From assembly GCA_947503245.1 (NCBI GenBank), contig CANNCV010000001.1, positions 619,501 to 683,500 on the forward strand: a DNA stretch of 64,000 nt, read 5' to 3'. Under the pieces are notes generated by a model. That model did not search any database. It was not told where the DNA came from and was given only the letters and a program-made list of their open reading frames with translations. Origin of the DNA: an uncultured Sphingomonadaceae bacterium (GTDB lineage: Bacteria > Pseudomonadota > Alphaproteobacteria > Sphingomonadales > Sphingomonadaceae). Positions 1 to 9,641 of the stretch are shown here, in pieces. Position 1 is the first letter of the stretch. Each line of letters starts with the position of its first letter. The translations under genes were made by a program, and so were the position numbers.

Positions 1-584
1 CCATTGGGTTCTAGTTGCTCGAACGCCAGGAGCTGCATCTCGCGCATATATTCATACATGCCGATACGCTCTGCTAAAGGCGCATATATCTCCATGGTTT
101 CTTTGGCTATACGCTGGCGCTTTTCGGGTTTTTTGATGTGATGCAGGGTGCGCATATTATGCAGCCTGTCGGCCAGCTTGACGAGCAGCACCCGCAGATC
201 ATTCGACATGGCAAGCAGGAATTTGCGCAAATTCTCCGCCGCGCGCTCATCATCGGTTTGCGCTTCAATACGCGATAATTTGGTAACGCCATCGACCATT
301 TGGGCAATTTCTTTGCCAAACAGATCCTCAATTTCCTCGACAGTGGTCAGCGTGTCTTCAACCGTGTCATGCAACAAAGCCGTGACAATGGTTTCCTGAC
401 CAAGCCGTAAATCGGTCATTAGGCCAGCAACTTCTATCGGATGGCTGAAATAAGGGTCGCCGCTGGCGCGTTTCTGGCTGCCATGTTTCTGCACGGAAAA
501 GACATAGGCGCGGTTGATCAGCGCCTCATCTACATCGGGGTCATAACTTCTGACCCGTTCTACAAGTTCATATTGTCGCAGCAT
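1..584 (-). CDS. Rel/SpoT-family (p)ppGpp synthetase/hydrolase, N-terminal HD domain, truncated by window edge
   Basis: Reverse translation from ATG at 584: MLRQYELVERVRSYDPDVDEALINRAYVFSVQKHGSQKRASGDPYFSHPIEVAGLMTDLRLGQETIVTALLHDTVEDT...; the HD-domain HDTVEDT motif is typical of RelA/SpoT. Not in ORF track because it is incomplete. Confidence 0.93.
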   Translation of the reverse strand, partial: MLRQYELVERVRSYDPDVDEALINRAYVFSVQKHGSQKRASGDPYFSHPIEVAGLMTDLRLGQETIVTALLHDTVEDTLTTVEEIEDLFGKEIAQMVDGVTKLSRIEAQTDDERAAENLRKFLLAMSNDLRVLLVKLADRLHNMRTLHHIKKPEKRQRIAKETMEIYAPLAERIGMYEYMREMQLLAFEQLEPN

Positions 585-620
585 CTATACAGATGAAGTG
601 CTTTTGCGAAAAATTGCAAC

Positions 621-710
621 AAAAAAGCCCGTATTTTCCAAAGCTGTCGTTCGGAAGAGGAAAAGAAACGACAGCAGATCATCTTTTAGATGGCTTGGAA
701 GAATACGGGC
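621..710 (-). terminator. Branched intrinsic terminator downstream of the 821-1153 gene (reading minus)
   Basis: GCCCGTATTTTCCAA (627-641) pairs with TTGGAAGAATACGGGC (695-710) with one bulged nt; on the minus strand the stem is followed by TTTTTT (626-621). Two inner hairpins: GCTGTCGTT/AACGACAGC and CATCT-TTT-AGATG. Confidence 0.6.
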
Positions 711-715
711 CGAGT

Positions 716-810
716 TTTGGTCTTGTGCAATGCAGTGGCGGTTTTGGCTGGGCATTATAGCCCTGGGTTAAGGGGGGCAGTGCCAAAACCGCCATCATGC
801 TGAGACCAAA
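716..810. repeat. Second extended inverted-repeat structure
   Basis: TTTGGTCT (716-723)/AGACCAAA (803-810) enclosing TGGCGGTTTTGGC (736-748)/GCCAAAACCGCCA (782-794) and an apical GGGC-ATTATA-GCCC hairpin. Confidence 0.7.
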
Positions 811-820
811 TGGCGTTTAA

Positions 821-1153
821 TTATGCTTTGGCGTTACAGGTGCTCATGTCTTCGGCGGCAAAAGCTTCACCACGAACGCTAAAAGTTTCCAATGCGCCCA
901 TTTTCTTCGCCAAACGTGCACAGACATTGGATGGGCGGCTTGTTGCTTTGCGGGCGCGGCATGTATCGCCTGAACACTGCCAGACGACACCGCGGATAAT
1001 TTCGGTTTGGGCTTCTTCAACCGGTGTGCTCAACTTGGCCACATAATATGGGCCTTTGGCGGCGGCGGCAGGCGCTGATGCCAAAACTACGGTTGCGGTA
1101 AAGGCGACAGCGGCTGCAAAAAACTTCTGGGCAAAATTTGGGGATTGGGTCAT
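821..1153 (-). CDS. Small secreted protein (hypothetical; resembles CC_3452-type family)
   Basis: 110 aa with N-terminal signal peptide ending ASAPAAAA; two Cys in VWQCSGDTCRA. Confidence 0.7.
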   Translation of the reverse strand: MTQSPNFAQKFFAAAVAFTATVVLASAPAAAAKGPYYVAKLSTPVEEAQTEIIRGVVWQCSGDTCRARKATSRPSNVCARLAKKMGALETFSVRGEAFAAEDMSTCNAKA

Positions 1154-1220
1154 TATATATTCCTTAGTTGTAAAAATCGATGCAAGCGCTTAGGTTGCGA
1201 ATCAATACCTAATATATTCA

Positions 1221-1242
1221 GTTTTTAGTTGCAACTAAAAAC
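1221..1242. promoter_or_regulatory. Perfect 22-bp palindrome, putative HxlR-family operator
   Basis: GTTTTTAGTTGCAACTAAAAAC equals its own reverse complement; lies between divergent genes 821-1153(-) and 1282-1797(+). Confidence 0.65.
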
Positions 1243-1281
1243 TTATAATTTGTGCCATAAGAGCATGTGGAGTGGATATTT

Positions 1282-1797
1282 ATGGGAAAATTGCGTGAGC
1301 CTCTGGGCGAACTGACGGACAGTTGCGGGCTGCCTATGGCGCTTGAGGCGATGGGCGAACGTTGGTCATTTATGATCTTACGCGCCAGTTTCAACGGCCT
1401 TCATCATTTTGAGGAATTTCTTGAAGAATTGGGGATTGCCCGCAACATATTGTCCAACCGTCTGACGAAATTGGTGCAAGCAGGTATCTTAAAGCGTGCG
1501 CCATGCGTTGATGACCGGCGGCGCATTGAATATCGCCTGACCGATAAAGGGCTTGATCTTTTGCCAGCCATGATCGCTCTGCGCCAATGGGGTGAGCGCT
1601 GGGGCACAGGTATTCCGTCCAATCCAGTATTGTGTGATGAACGCGATAGATTGCCTATCGCGCAATTGGTGCTGCGGTCTCATGACGGCCGAACATTAGG
1701 ACCAAAAGACCTGTGCTGGATTGATGAGAATGACTTAGACAACAAAGAGTCTAAGCATCAACCTGCCGATATTCGTCAATTGGTTGGCGGTTCCTGA
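1282..1797 (+). CDS. HxlR-family winged-helix transcriptional regulator
   Basis: ELTDSCGLPMALEAMGERWSFMILRASFNGLHHFEEFLEELGIARNILSNRLTKLVQAGIL is a typical HxlR domain; GTGGAG SD before ATG 1282 (track starts at 1267). Confidence 0.9.
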   Translation: MGKLREPLGELTDSCGLPMALEAMGERWSFMILRASFNGLHHFEEFLEELGIARNILSNRLTKLVQAGILKRAPCVDDRRRIEYRLTDKGLDLLPAMIALRQWGERWGTGIPSNPVLCDERDRLPIAQLVLRSHDGRTLGPKDLCWIDENDLDNKESKHQPADIRQLVGGS

Positions 1798-1831
1798 TCG
1801 CAATATAAGGCTTATGATTAAGCGCTAGCGT

Positions 1832-2644
1832 CTAACCTTGTTGGGATTGCGCAGAAATTTTTTCAGCACGTGGCCGCAAATGCGTCAATGCAGCGTCATG
1901 AATGCCTTTGGCGCTACAAAGCACACCGAAATGCACCGGGCGCGGCGATGTAAAAATGAGTGGCTTACCTGTCGCTTCTGTTGCCATAGCCCCTGATTCC
2001 AGAACGATAAGCGCTGCCGCTGCCAAGTCCCAAGCATAGCCCCATCGTAAAGTAGCGACCAGGTCGGCCTGATCACTGGCGATCATAGCCATACGCAGCG
2101 CAATGCTGTTCGGCTTTTCCACCATACTCAAAATATTGTCTGCTTCTGACAAACTGTCAGTCGGCACTCTTGCCCCGTTGAGAGATTGCCTCTGACTGCC
2201 GCTCAGCGCCTGACCATTGCAATCCGCGCCTTCGCCGCGCACTGCCATCCACATCTGGTCCTTTGCGGGTGCATAAAGTGCGGCCAATTGCGGCACACCG
2301 CCGACACAATAGGCCACAGAAACGGCCCAGCCATTTCGCCCACGAATAAAGTCGCGCGTGCCGTCAATGGGATCGACAATCCACATAGGCTGGTCGTCAT
2401 GGCGGCTAGCGGCATTGTCGCTTTCTTCTGAAAGCCAACCTGCATCTTTGTTCAGCCTACCCAGAGCCTCACGCAAATATCCGTCAACGGCCAGATCAGT
2501 TTTTGTCACGGGATGGCCCGGCGTCTTGTCCCAACTCTCTAATATTTTGCCAGGACGAAAATTTTCCAGCGCCAGCATACCGGCATCACGAACAATTTGC
2601 GCCAATTCTTTAGGTTGAGGGTGAGAGTGAAGGATGGGGGCCAT
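1832..2644 (-). CDS. Inositol monophosphatase / 3'(2'),5'-bisphosphate nucleotidase family (CysQ-like)
   Basis: WLSEESDN...WIVDPIDGTRDFIRGRNGWAVSVA and the WDLAAAALIVLESGA metal-binding motifs. Confidence 0.88.
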   Translation of the reverse strand: MAPILHSHPQPKELAQIVRDAGMLALENFRPGKILESWDKTPGHPVTKTDLAVDGYLREALGRLNKDAGWLSEESDNAASRHDDQPMWIVDPIDGTRDFIRGRNGWAVSVAYCVGGVPQLAALYAPAKDQMWMAVRGEGADCNGQALSGSQRQSLNGARVPTDSLSEADNILSMVEKPNSIALRMAMIASDQADLVATLRWGYAWDLAAAALIVLESGAMATEATGKPLIFTSPRPVHFGVLCSAKGIHDAALTHLRPRAEKISAQSQQG

Positions 2645-4008
2645 TACTGGCCTGCAATAGTCATGCCATCAACCCGCAAAGTTGGTGTGTTGATAGCGCG
2701 GTGCATCGATAGATCATCAGCTGCTGTCATCGCAGCAAACATATCCAGCAAGTTGCCAGCAATGGTGATCTCGCTAACGGCCTCTGCAATGACCCCGCCA
2801 CGAATGGCAAAGCCGCTTGCGCCGCGACTATAATCGCCCGTTACGGCATTCATGCCCTGTCCGGCCAATTCTGTGACATATACGCCTTCTTCTATATCGG
2901 CCATCAATGTTTTTGGGCTGATGCTGCCAGCTGCCAGATGGACATTGGTCGCAGAAATGCCTGGACTTCCGCCAATACCGCGACTGGCATGGCCAGTGGT
3001 TTCCATCCCCAGTTGAGCAGCCGTTGCGCTGTTCAACAGCCAGCCAGTCAATGCACCATTATGCACCAGTTCCTTGCGTGTCGTGGCCACGCCCTCGCCG
3101 TCAAACAGACGTGAACGCAGGCCCCGCGCATAATGCGGATCATCAATGATAGAGATGGCACTATCAAAGATAGTTTTGCCCAGATGTTCCTGCAAGAAAC
3201 TGGATTTGCGGGCTACAGATGTACCGCTGATCGCGCCAAGGAAATGCCCAATCAAACTGCCTGCCACACGCGGGTCAAAGATAACGGGCCGCACACCGCT
3301 TGCCATGGTTTGCGGGTTCATGCGGGCTATAGCGCGTTCACCAGCACGTCTGCCAATGGCCTGCGGCGATTCCAGGTCGCTATAATGCCGCGCTGTGCGA
3401 TAGGCATAATCGCGCTGCATATTGGCCCCTTCACCGGCCAGAACGCTGGCGCTGGTGCCAAATATTGATGTGCTATAAGCAGCGGAGAAACCATTGCTTG
3501 TAGCAAGAGCGATAAGCGACGACCCCGCACTCGCAGAACCGCCCTCAGAATTGGTGACACCATCAACTGCGCGCGCAGCATCTTCTGCAGCCAGCGCATC
3601 GGCCTGTAATATGGCAGGATCATTATGTCCGTTCTTGTCATTCAGCGCCAAAATGTCCTGCTGCTGAGCAATATCTTCGCCTGTATAGAGCAATTCTTCA
3701 GGCGCAAGCCGTGCAAATTCATCTTCAGGTGCCAGCCGCGCCATGGCGATGGCGCGCTCTACCAACTGTTCAAGCGATGCCGTATCAAAGCTGTTGGTGG
3801 ACACACTGGCATGTCTGGTGCCGTCAAACACGCGCAGGCCAAGGTCGCTGCTCTCACTGCGTTGCACATCTTCCAATGACCCCAGACGGATTTGTACATC
3901 GGTCGATTGTTCGCTGACAAAAATTGCATCGGCTCCGGTCGCCCCTGCCTTGATAGCTCGGGCAACGCAGTCGGCCGCGATTTCGCGGGCTTTATCTTCT
4001 TCGATCAT
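2644..4008 (-). CDS. pmbA: TldD/PmbA family metallopeptidase (PmbA-like)
   Basis: 454 aa; GHASRGIGGSPGISATNVHLAAG...EGVYVTELAGQGMNAVTGDYSRGASGFAIRGG is diagnostic of PmbA. Confidence 0.9.
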   Translation of the reverse strand: MIEEDKAREIAADCVARAIKAGATGADAIFVSEQSTDVQIRLGSLEDVQRSESSDLGLRVFDGTRHASVSTNSFDTASLEQLVERAIAMARLAPEDEFARLAPEELLYTGEDIAQQQDILALNDKNGHNDPAILQADALAAEDAARAVDGVTNSEGGSASAGSSLIALATSNGFSAAYSTSIFGTSASVLAGEGANMQRDYAYRTARHYSDLESPQAIGRRAGERAIARMNPQTMASGVRPVIFDPRVAGSLIGHFLGAISGTSVARKSSFLQEHLGKTIFDSAISIIDDPHYARGLRSRLFDGEGVATTRKELVHNGALTGWLLNSATAAQLGMETTGHASRGIGGSPGISATNVHLAAGSISPKTLMADIEEGVYVTELAGQGMNAVTGDYSRGASGFAIRGGVIAEAVSEITIAGNLLDMFAAMTAADDLSMHRAINTPTLRVDGMTIAGQ

Positions 4009-4160
4009 GACAAGACCTATCCTTCATGGCAGCTATATAAGCAAGGACCATAAGGAGGTTAATGCACTAAATTGCTTATCAATATGCTATATTGCTAGGC
4101 CATCTTTGCCAGCATAGGCGGGGCATGCCTATTGCTGCCCCCTATTGACACGGCATGCTT

Positions 4161-4556
4161 TTAGAAAATCGCGTGCAAAATTTTAGCAGTGCCGGCAACT
4201 ATGAATGGGAAGGCAATGGCGGCACACCATAGCAAGATGGTATCGCGGCGGAACAGGCGAGCATATGTCATGTCATCATTATCTGCCATATGTTCCCAGC
4301 GTCGTTCAAAGTTACGGCACGCAGGAATGACAATCGCGACGAGAGCGACCAAGGCAAAATAGGGCAGAATTGAGCGTGAGTCGCCTTTAATGGCTGACAT
4401 GCCGACAAAGATTTGTAATCCGGTATAGGTTAACAAGGCATAGGCGATATGGTTGCTCATCTTTTGCGACCATGTCAGAGGCTTTGCAGTAGCGGCTGCC
4501 CCATAATGCGCTGTATTATGAAAGCTTTCCGATGGGTTATTTGCTGTCTCAGCCAT
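4161..4556 (-). CDS. Hypothetical integral membrane protein
   Basis: 131 aa with about 3 hydrophobic segments; no family recognised. Confidence 0.6.
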   Translation of the reverse strand: MAETANNPSESFHNTAHYGAAATAKPLTWSQKMSNHIAYALLTYTGLQIFVGMSAIKGDSRSILPYFALVALVAIVIPACRNFERRWEHMADNDDMTYARLFRRDTILLWCAAIAFPFIVAGTAKILHAIF

Positions 4557-4929
4557 AGATTCCTACCCCTTATTAGCTCTGGCATCATGGTGTTTTCGTG
4601 GCGGTATTTATGCGATTATTTTGTGCAGCCGACCCGAAATAAAATGCCAAGCAGTTATGTTCCCAATAAGGAGGCTAGGCCAAGAATTATCAAAGCGCAA
4701 TATCTGCATGTGTGAAACCATGTTTCGCGTAACTATCTGCTGTGATTGTTATGATTCAGGACATGCTATTATCCGCCGGCCCAGACGCAAGGATCGCATA
4801 ACATGGCGCCATGCATGAAATGTCTTCCAACATGAGCAAATGTAAATTTGGGGCTATAAAATTTTGCGAAGTGCTGTAAGATTCGCTCACGAAACAAAAA
4901 ATAAGATGTCGCAAACAAAAGTAATATCA

Positions 4930-4958
4930 TTGACTGTCTCGTTTTCTATGACTGTATA
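4930..4958 (+). promoter_or_regulatory. Sigma-70-like promoter for the 5029 OYE gene
   Basis: TTGACT - 17 nt - TGTATA at 4930-4958. Confidence 0.45.
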
Positions 4959-5028
4959 GAGGCGTAGAGAGCCAATAAATCATTACACGTCCGTGCTTTG
5001 TGGCGTCCCTTTCGGGAGCCCGTTGATA

Positions 5029-6327
5029 ATGACCATTAACTTGCATTCGCCGCTGCCATTGCCATGTGGCGCAACGCTGAAAAACCGTTTTGCCAAGGCC
5101 GCAATGACAGAAGGGTTGGCTGACCCTTGTGGAATCCCCGGTGAAGACCTTAACAATCTTTATGGTCTTTGGTCTGATGGTGGCGCGGCTTTGCTGCTGA
5201 GCGGCAATATCATGGTGGATAGCGACCATTTGGAAAGGCCTGGCAATATTGTCATTGATTCCGAATTAAACCGCGAATTGACAGATGGTTTGCTAGCCTT
5301 GGCCAAGCACGCAACGCGCAATGATAATCATTTTTGGGCACAACTCAGTCATTCGGGCAGACAAACCCCCAAAAATGTTAATCCTTCACCCAAGGCACCT
5401 TCGGCGGTGAAGGTGAATTTGCCGGGCGGGCAATTTGGCATGCCTATGGCTATGAGCGATGATGAGATAAGCGATATCATCACCAAATTTGCCAATGCGG
5501 CCCGAACTGTAAAGGATGCTGGTTTTACCGGCGTGCAGATTCATGCCGCTCATGGCTATTTGCTCTCATCATTTTTAAGCCCGCTTACCAATTTGCGTGA
5601 TGATAAATATGGCGGATCATTGGAAAACCGTGCGCGTTTCTTGCGCGAAGTGGTGGCTGCTGTGCGCAGTGTTGTTGGCAAGACATTCCCCGTTGCGGTC
5701 AAACTCAACAGTGCGGATTTTCAACGCGGCGGTTTCCAGTTTGAAGACAGTCTGCAGGTGGCGCAATGGCTTGCCAATGATGGCATTGATTTGCTGGAGA
5801 TATCAGGCGGCAATTATGAGCAACCTAAGTTGTTAGGCCTAGCAGGCTTGGAAGAGGAAGAGCCGCAAAATGTCGCAGAATCCACTGGCCAGCGTGAGGC
5901 TTATTTTGTCGATTTTGCCAAAGCGATGCAGGCGCAAGTAACGATTCCTTTGATGGTCACAGGCGGCTTTAGAACAGCCGCTGCAATGGACTTTGCCGTT
6001 GATAGCGGTGCGGCAGATGTTATTGGTATTGGCCGACCAATGTGCACTATGTCTGATGCTCCGGAGAAATTGCTCAACGGTCTGGAAAAACTACCAAGCC
6101 CTGAAAAGGAATTGGGCATGTTCCCTTCATGGCTGGGTTTTTTGCGCAATATAGGCATGTTTCGCGCTATGGAAGGCTTTGCCGTCCAATATTGGTTTTA
6201 CGCTCAGATTTATGCCTTGGCTGAAAAAGGACAAATGGACACACAGGTTACGCCTTTTCAGGCATTTCGGATGGTTGAAGCACGCAACAAACATCTGATT
6301 TCAGAAAGAAAACGGTTGGTTTTCTAA
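5029..6327 (+). CDS. NADH:flavin oxidoreductase (old yellow enzyme family)
   Basis: FTGVQIHAAHGYLLSSFLSPLTNLRDDKYGGSLENRARFLREVVAAVR is the OYE signature; start revised to 5029 (GGGAG SD). Confidence 0.92.
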   Translation: MTINLHSPLPLPCGATLKNRFAKAAMTEGLADPCGIPGEDLNNLYGLWSDGGAALLLSGNIMVDSDHLERPGNIVIDSELNRELTDGLLALAKHATRNDNHFWAQLSHSGRQTPKNVNPSPKAPSAVKVNLPGGQFGMPMAMSDDEISDIITKFANAARTVKDAGFTGVQIHAAHGYLLSSFLSPLTNLRDDKYGGSLENRARFLREVVAAVRSVVGKTFPVAVKLNSADFQRGGFQFEDSLQVAQWLANDGIDLLEISGGNYEQPKLLGLAGLEEEEPQNVAESTGQREAYFVDFAKAMQAQVTIPLMVTGGFRTAAAMDFAVDSGAADVIGIGRPMCTMSDAPEKLLNGLEKLPSPEKELGMFPSWLGFLRNIGMFRAMEGFAVQYWFYAQIYALAEKGQMDTQVTPFQAFRMVEARNKHLISERKRLVF

Positions 6328-6370
6328 TCCCAGAAAAGACGCGATGAGAAGGACTTGGTCACTTCCACGC

Positions 6371-8083
6371 CTATTCGTCGCCCAGCTCTTCCTGCCGCAA
6401 TGTCTTCCGGTCCAGCTTGCCAATCAGTGTTTTGGGGAGTTCAGAGCGGATAACAACTTCGGTCACGCGTTCATGCTTGCCCAATTGCGGGTTCAGCCAT
6501 GCCTTTATGGTTTCGCCATCTGTGGCTTGCGGGCTGTTAAGGGTGACAAAAGCCTTGGGGCATTCGCCAAGATATGCGTCGCCAACACCAATGACCAAGG
6601 CCTCTTTAATGTCCTCATGCTGGTATAAAATCTCTTCAATCTGACTAGGGAAAACCTTAAACCCACCGACTGAGATCATATCTTTGATGCGGTCGACAAT
6701 GGCGACATAGCCTTCATCATCTATGGTCGCGACATCCCCTGTACGCAGGAAACCATCGATAAAGACGCCTGAATCAGCATCCGGCCGGTTCCAATAGCCT
6801 TGCATCACTTGCGGTCCGGAAAAGATTAATTCACCGGGCTCTCCGTCTGCCACGGTTTTGGAAGGGTCTTCCTTATCCACCAAGCGGATCAATGTGCCAG
6901 GCAAAGGTTGGCCGATAGAGCCGGTCTTGTTCAATCCTTCATAAGGATTGCATGAAACTACGCCGCTGCTCTCTGTCAGGCCATAGCCTTCGACAACTTT
7001 TGCTCCCGTCGTCTTTTCGAAGGTTGCTTTTACCTCTGCCGGCAAAGGTGCACCGCCTGAAATACAGGCACGTAATGAAGAGAAGTTTGTCTTCTCCGTA
7101 CGGGGGTGGTCAATCAATGCCTGATACATTGTCGGCACACCCGGCAATGATGTCACCTTGGTGCGGTCAATGGCCGCCAGTGCCTGAGCCGCATCGAAAC
7201 GCGGCAATATGACCATCTCGCCGCCGTTTAACACGGTCCGGTTCAGCACACAGGTGTTGGCAAAAACATGGAAAAAGGGCAGCACGCCCAAAATACGGTC
7301 TTCGGCGGTATGATCGGGGTCGATCATATTTACCTGACGGGCATTGGCGGTCAGATTCTGGTGGGTCAACATCGCGCCTTTGGGCGTTCCCGTAGTGCCA
7401 CCAGTATATTGCAGCAGTGCTATATCCTTTTCTGGATCAATAGAGACAGGCTGAACATCACCATCATTATCTATCAGATCAGAAAAGCGCGAAATACGTG
7501 GGTCATCAGGACGTTTGGCAATATCCTTGCCTTTGAACAAACGGTAAAATACAGATTTAATGCCGGGCAGGGCGCCTTCAACCGAACCAACAACCAATGT
7601 GCGTAGGCTAGACTGGTCAAGCACCTGCAATGCTGTTGGCAATAATGCGGCTGCTGTGAGCGTGAACAATATGGTAGTGCCGCTATCTTCAACCTGATGG
7701 GCCAGCTCATCCACGGTATAGAGCGGAGAAAAATTGACCAGAGTCGCGCCAGCGGCCATTGCACCATAATAAGCAGCGACATAATGCGGCACATTGGGCA
7801 GAAAAAGGCCAATGCGATCACCCTTGCCAACACCCATTTGCTGCAAGCCTTTGGCAACACGCTGTGCAGCCTTTGCAGTGTCGGCATAGCTGAATTTGCG
7901 GCCCATAAAATCAATCGCAGGCGCATCGCCTTTGCGTTCAGCGCTGCGGAAAAGCATGTTGGGCAGGCTAAGCGGCGCAAATGTCTGATCCCATGCCGGT
8001 GGATGATTATAATGGCGCGACCAGATTATACCGGCATCGACAGAAGTGTGAGGCGCGGAGGTGTCAGACTGAGGGTTATTCAT
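6371..8083 (-). CDS. fadD: Long-chain fatty-acid-CoA ligase (AMP-binding)
   Basis: YTGGTTGTPKGAMLTHQN, GYGLTESSG and ...RTGDVATIDDEGYVAIVDRIKDMI motifs. Confidence 0.9.
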   Translation of the reverse strand: MNNPQSDTSAPHTSVDAGIIWSRHYNHPPAWDQTFAPLSLPNMLFRSAERKGDAPAIDFMGRKFSYADTAKAAQRVAKGLQQMGVGKGDRIGLFLPNVPHYVAAYYGAMAAGATLVNFSPLYTVDELAHQVEDSGTTILFTLTAAALLPTALQVLDQSSLRTLVVGSVEGALPGIKSVFYRLFKGKDIAKRPDDPRISRFSDLIDNDGDVQPVSIDPEKDIALLQYTGGTTGTPKGAMLTHQNLTANARQVNMIDPDHTAEDRILGVLPFFHVFANTCVLNRTVLNGGEMVILPRFDAAQALAAIDRTKVTSLPGVPTMYQALIDHPRTEKTNFSSLRACISGGAPLPAEVKATFEKTTGAKVVEGYGLTESSGVVSCNPYEGLNKTGSIGQPLPGTLIRLVDKEDPSKTVADGEPGELIFSGPQVMQGYWNRPDADSGVFIDGFLRTGDVATIDDEGYVAIVDRIKDMISVGGFKVFPSQIEEILYQHEDIKEALVIGVGDAYLGECPKAFVTLNSPQATDGETIKAWLNPQLGKHERVTEVVIRSELPKTLIGKLDRKTLRQEELGDE

Positions 8084-8274
8084 TGGGCACTTTCAGAAAT
8101 AGAGAAACAGCACATGCTATGAAGCATGTTGTTATAAGCGTTGGTTACTGACATTCATGTTAACAAGGGGTCTCTAAGCGAACACCCTGTGATTGACAAG
8201 CAATAGCCTGCATATGGTGCCTAACTGACGTAAATTCGCTTGAAGTCCCGTGCGGGTTACACCAATTAGGCCCT

Positions 8275-9606
8275 ATGCTGCGTCTCTTAGCCCGCCTTCG
8301 CTTCCGATTGCTGCAATCCCATCCAGCGAAATTGCTGGTCTTGGGTTATGCCACCTATATGCTGATCGGCTGGATAATGCTGTCGCTGCCCGGTGCAACG
8401 CAGACGGCTGTTAGCGGGATGGATCATCTGTTTATTGCGGTATCAGCCGTATCGACAACCGGTCTGGTAACCATTGATCCAGGGGTCAGTTATAGCTTTT
8501 GGGGCCAATTGGTGATTGTGGCGCTGATCCAGATTGGCGGCATTGGCTATATGGCCTTTTCCAGCTTCATTATCTTATCGGCGGTTAATCCAGATTCGCG
8601 CCTGTGCATCAAAATTGCCCGTTCAACTTTCCAATTGCCTGAGGATTTTGAAGTGCGCAGTTTCTTGCGCCATGTCATTGTCTTTACATTGCTATGTGAA
8701 GCAATTGGCGCGGCATTGCTCTATATAGTGTTTAGCAATAATGGCGAGCCAGACGCGCTATGGAGCGCAATTTTTCATAGCATATCGGCGTTTTGTACGG
8801 CAGGCTTCAGCCTCAATAGCGACAGTTTTACCAGCTATGCAGGTGACACTACGGTAAATTTCATCATCGCATTTCTATGCTATTCCGGTTCAATCGGCTT
8901 TTTGGTGGTTAGCGATGTTTGGCGCGTGTTCACTGGGCAAAAAGCGCGATTGGGTTTTACCAGCAAGATTATCTTTCGCCTGACAGTCTTTTTGGCTGCG
9001 GCTGGAACGGCTTTATTCGCTCTTGTGGGTGAGTGGCCCGACCAAATGGCCAATTGGCAGATATTGCTGGCCAGTTTTTTCCAAGTGATGACCGCGCAAA
9101 CCACTGTAGGCTTCAACACCATGGCAATTGGCGAACTGGCTTTACCAATGGTGATGATCATCTACTTCTTGATGATCTTCGGCGCTTCTCCAGCAGGGAC
9201 GGCTGGTGGCTTGAAAAACACCACATTGGCTGTGCTGATCGGTATTGTCCGTTCGGTCACGCGGCAACGGCCAGATGTCACATTTTTGCGGCGCGTGATT
9301 CCAGCAGAAGTGCGCACCACCGCCATCGCAGCTTGCGCCATGTACATCTTCCTGCTTGGCACCGCGGTCTTTCTGCTCAGCATGACAGAGACCGCGATAT
9401 TCGAGACTATATTGTTCGAGGCCTTGTCAGCCATGGGCACGGTGGGCCTATCTATGGGACTGACAGGCGAGTTGAGCGAATTGGGCAAGCTGATCATCAT
9501 CGCACTGATGTTCGCTGGCCGGGTTGGCTTTGTGACCTTGGGCATTGCTGCGGCCACGCGCGATGATGACGGTATTTTGACCGATGACGAGGCTTTCGTA
9601 ATTTAG
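8275..9606 (+). CDS. TrkH-family potassium uptake protein
   Basis: 443-aa membrane protein; STTGLVTIDPG, FCTAGFSLN, TVGFNTMAIG and GTVGLSMGLTG selectivity-loop repeats. Confidence 0.88.
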   Translation: MLRLLARLRFRLLQSHPAKLLVLGYATYMLIGWIMLSLPGATQTAVSGMDHLFIAVSAVSTTGLVTIDPGVSYSFWGQLVIVALIQIGGIGYMAFSSFIILSAVNPDSRLCIKIARSTFQLPEDFEVRSFLRHVIVFTLLCEAIGAALLYIVFSNNGEPDALWSAIFHSISAFCTAGFSLNSDSFTSYAGDTTVNFIIAFLCYSGSIGFLVVSDVWRVFTGQKARLGFTSKIIFRLTVFLAAAGTALFALVGEWPDQMANWQILLASFFQVMTAQTTVGFNTMAIGELALPMVMIIYFLMIFGASPAGTAGGLKNTTLAVLIGIVRSVTRQRPDVTFLRRVIPAEVRTTAIAACAMYIFLLGTAVFLLSMTETAIFETILFEALSAMGTVGLSMGLTGELSELGKLIIIALMFAGRVGFVTLGIAAATRDDDGILTDDEAFVI

Positions 9607-9641
9607 GCAGATCGCCCGCACATATAGATTGGCATATTAGC

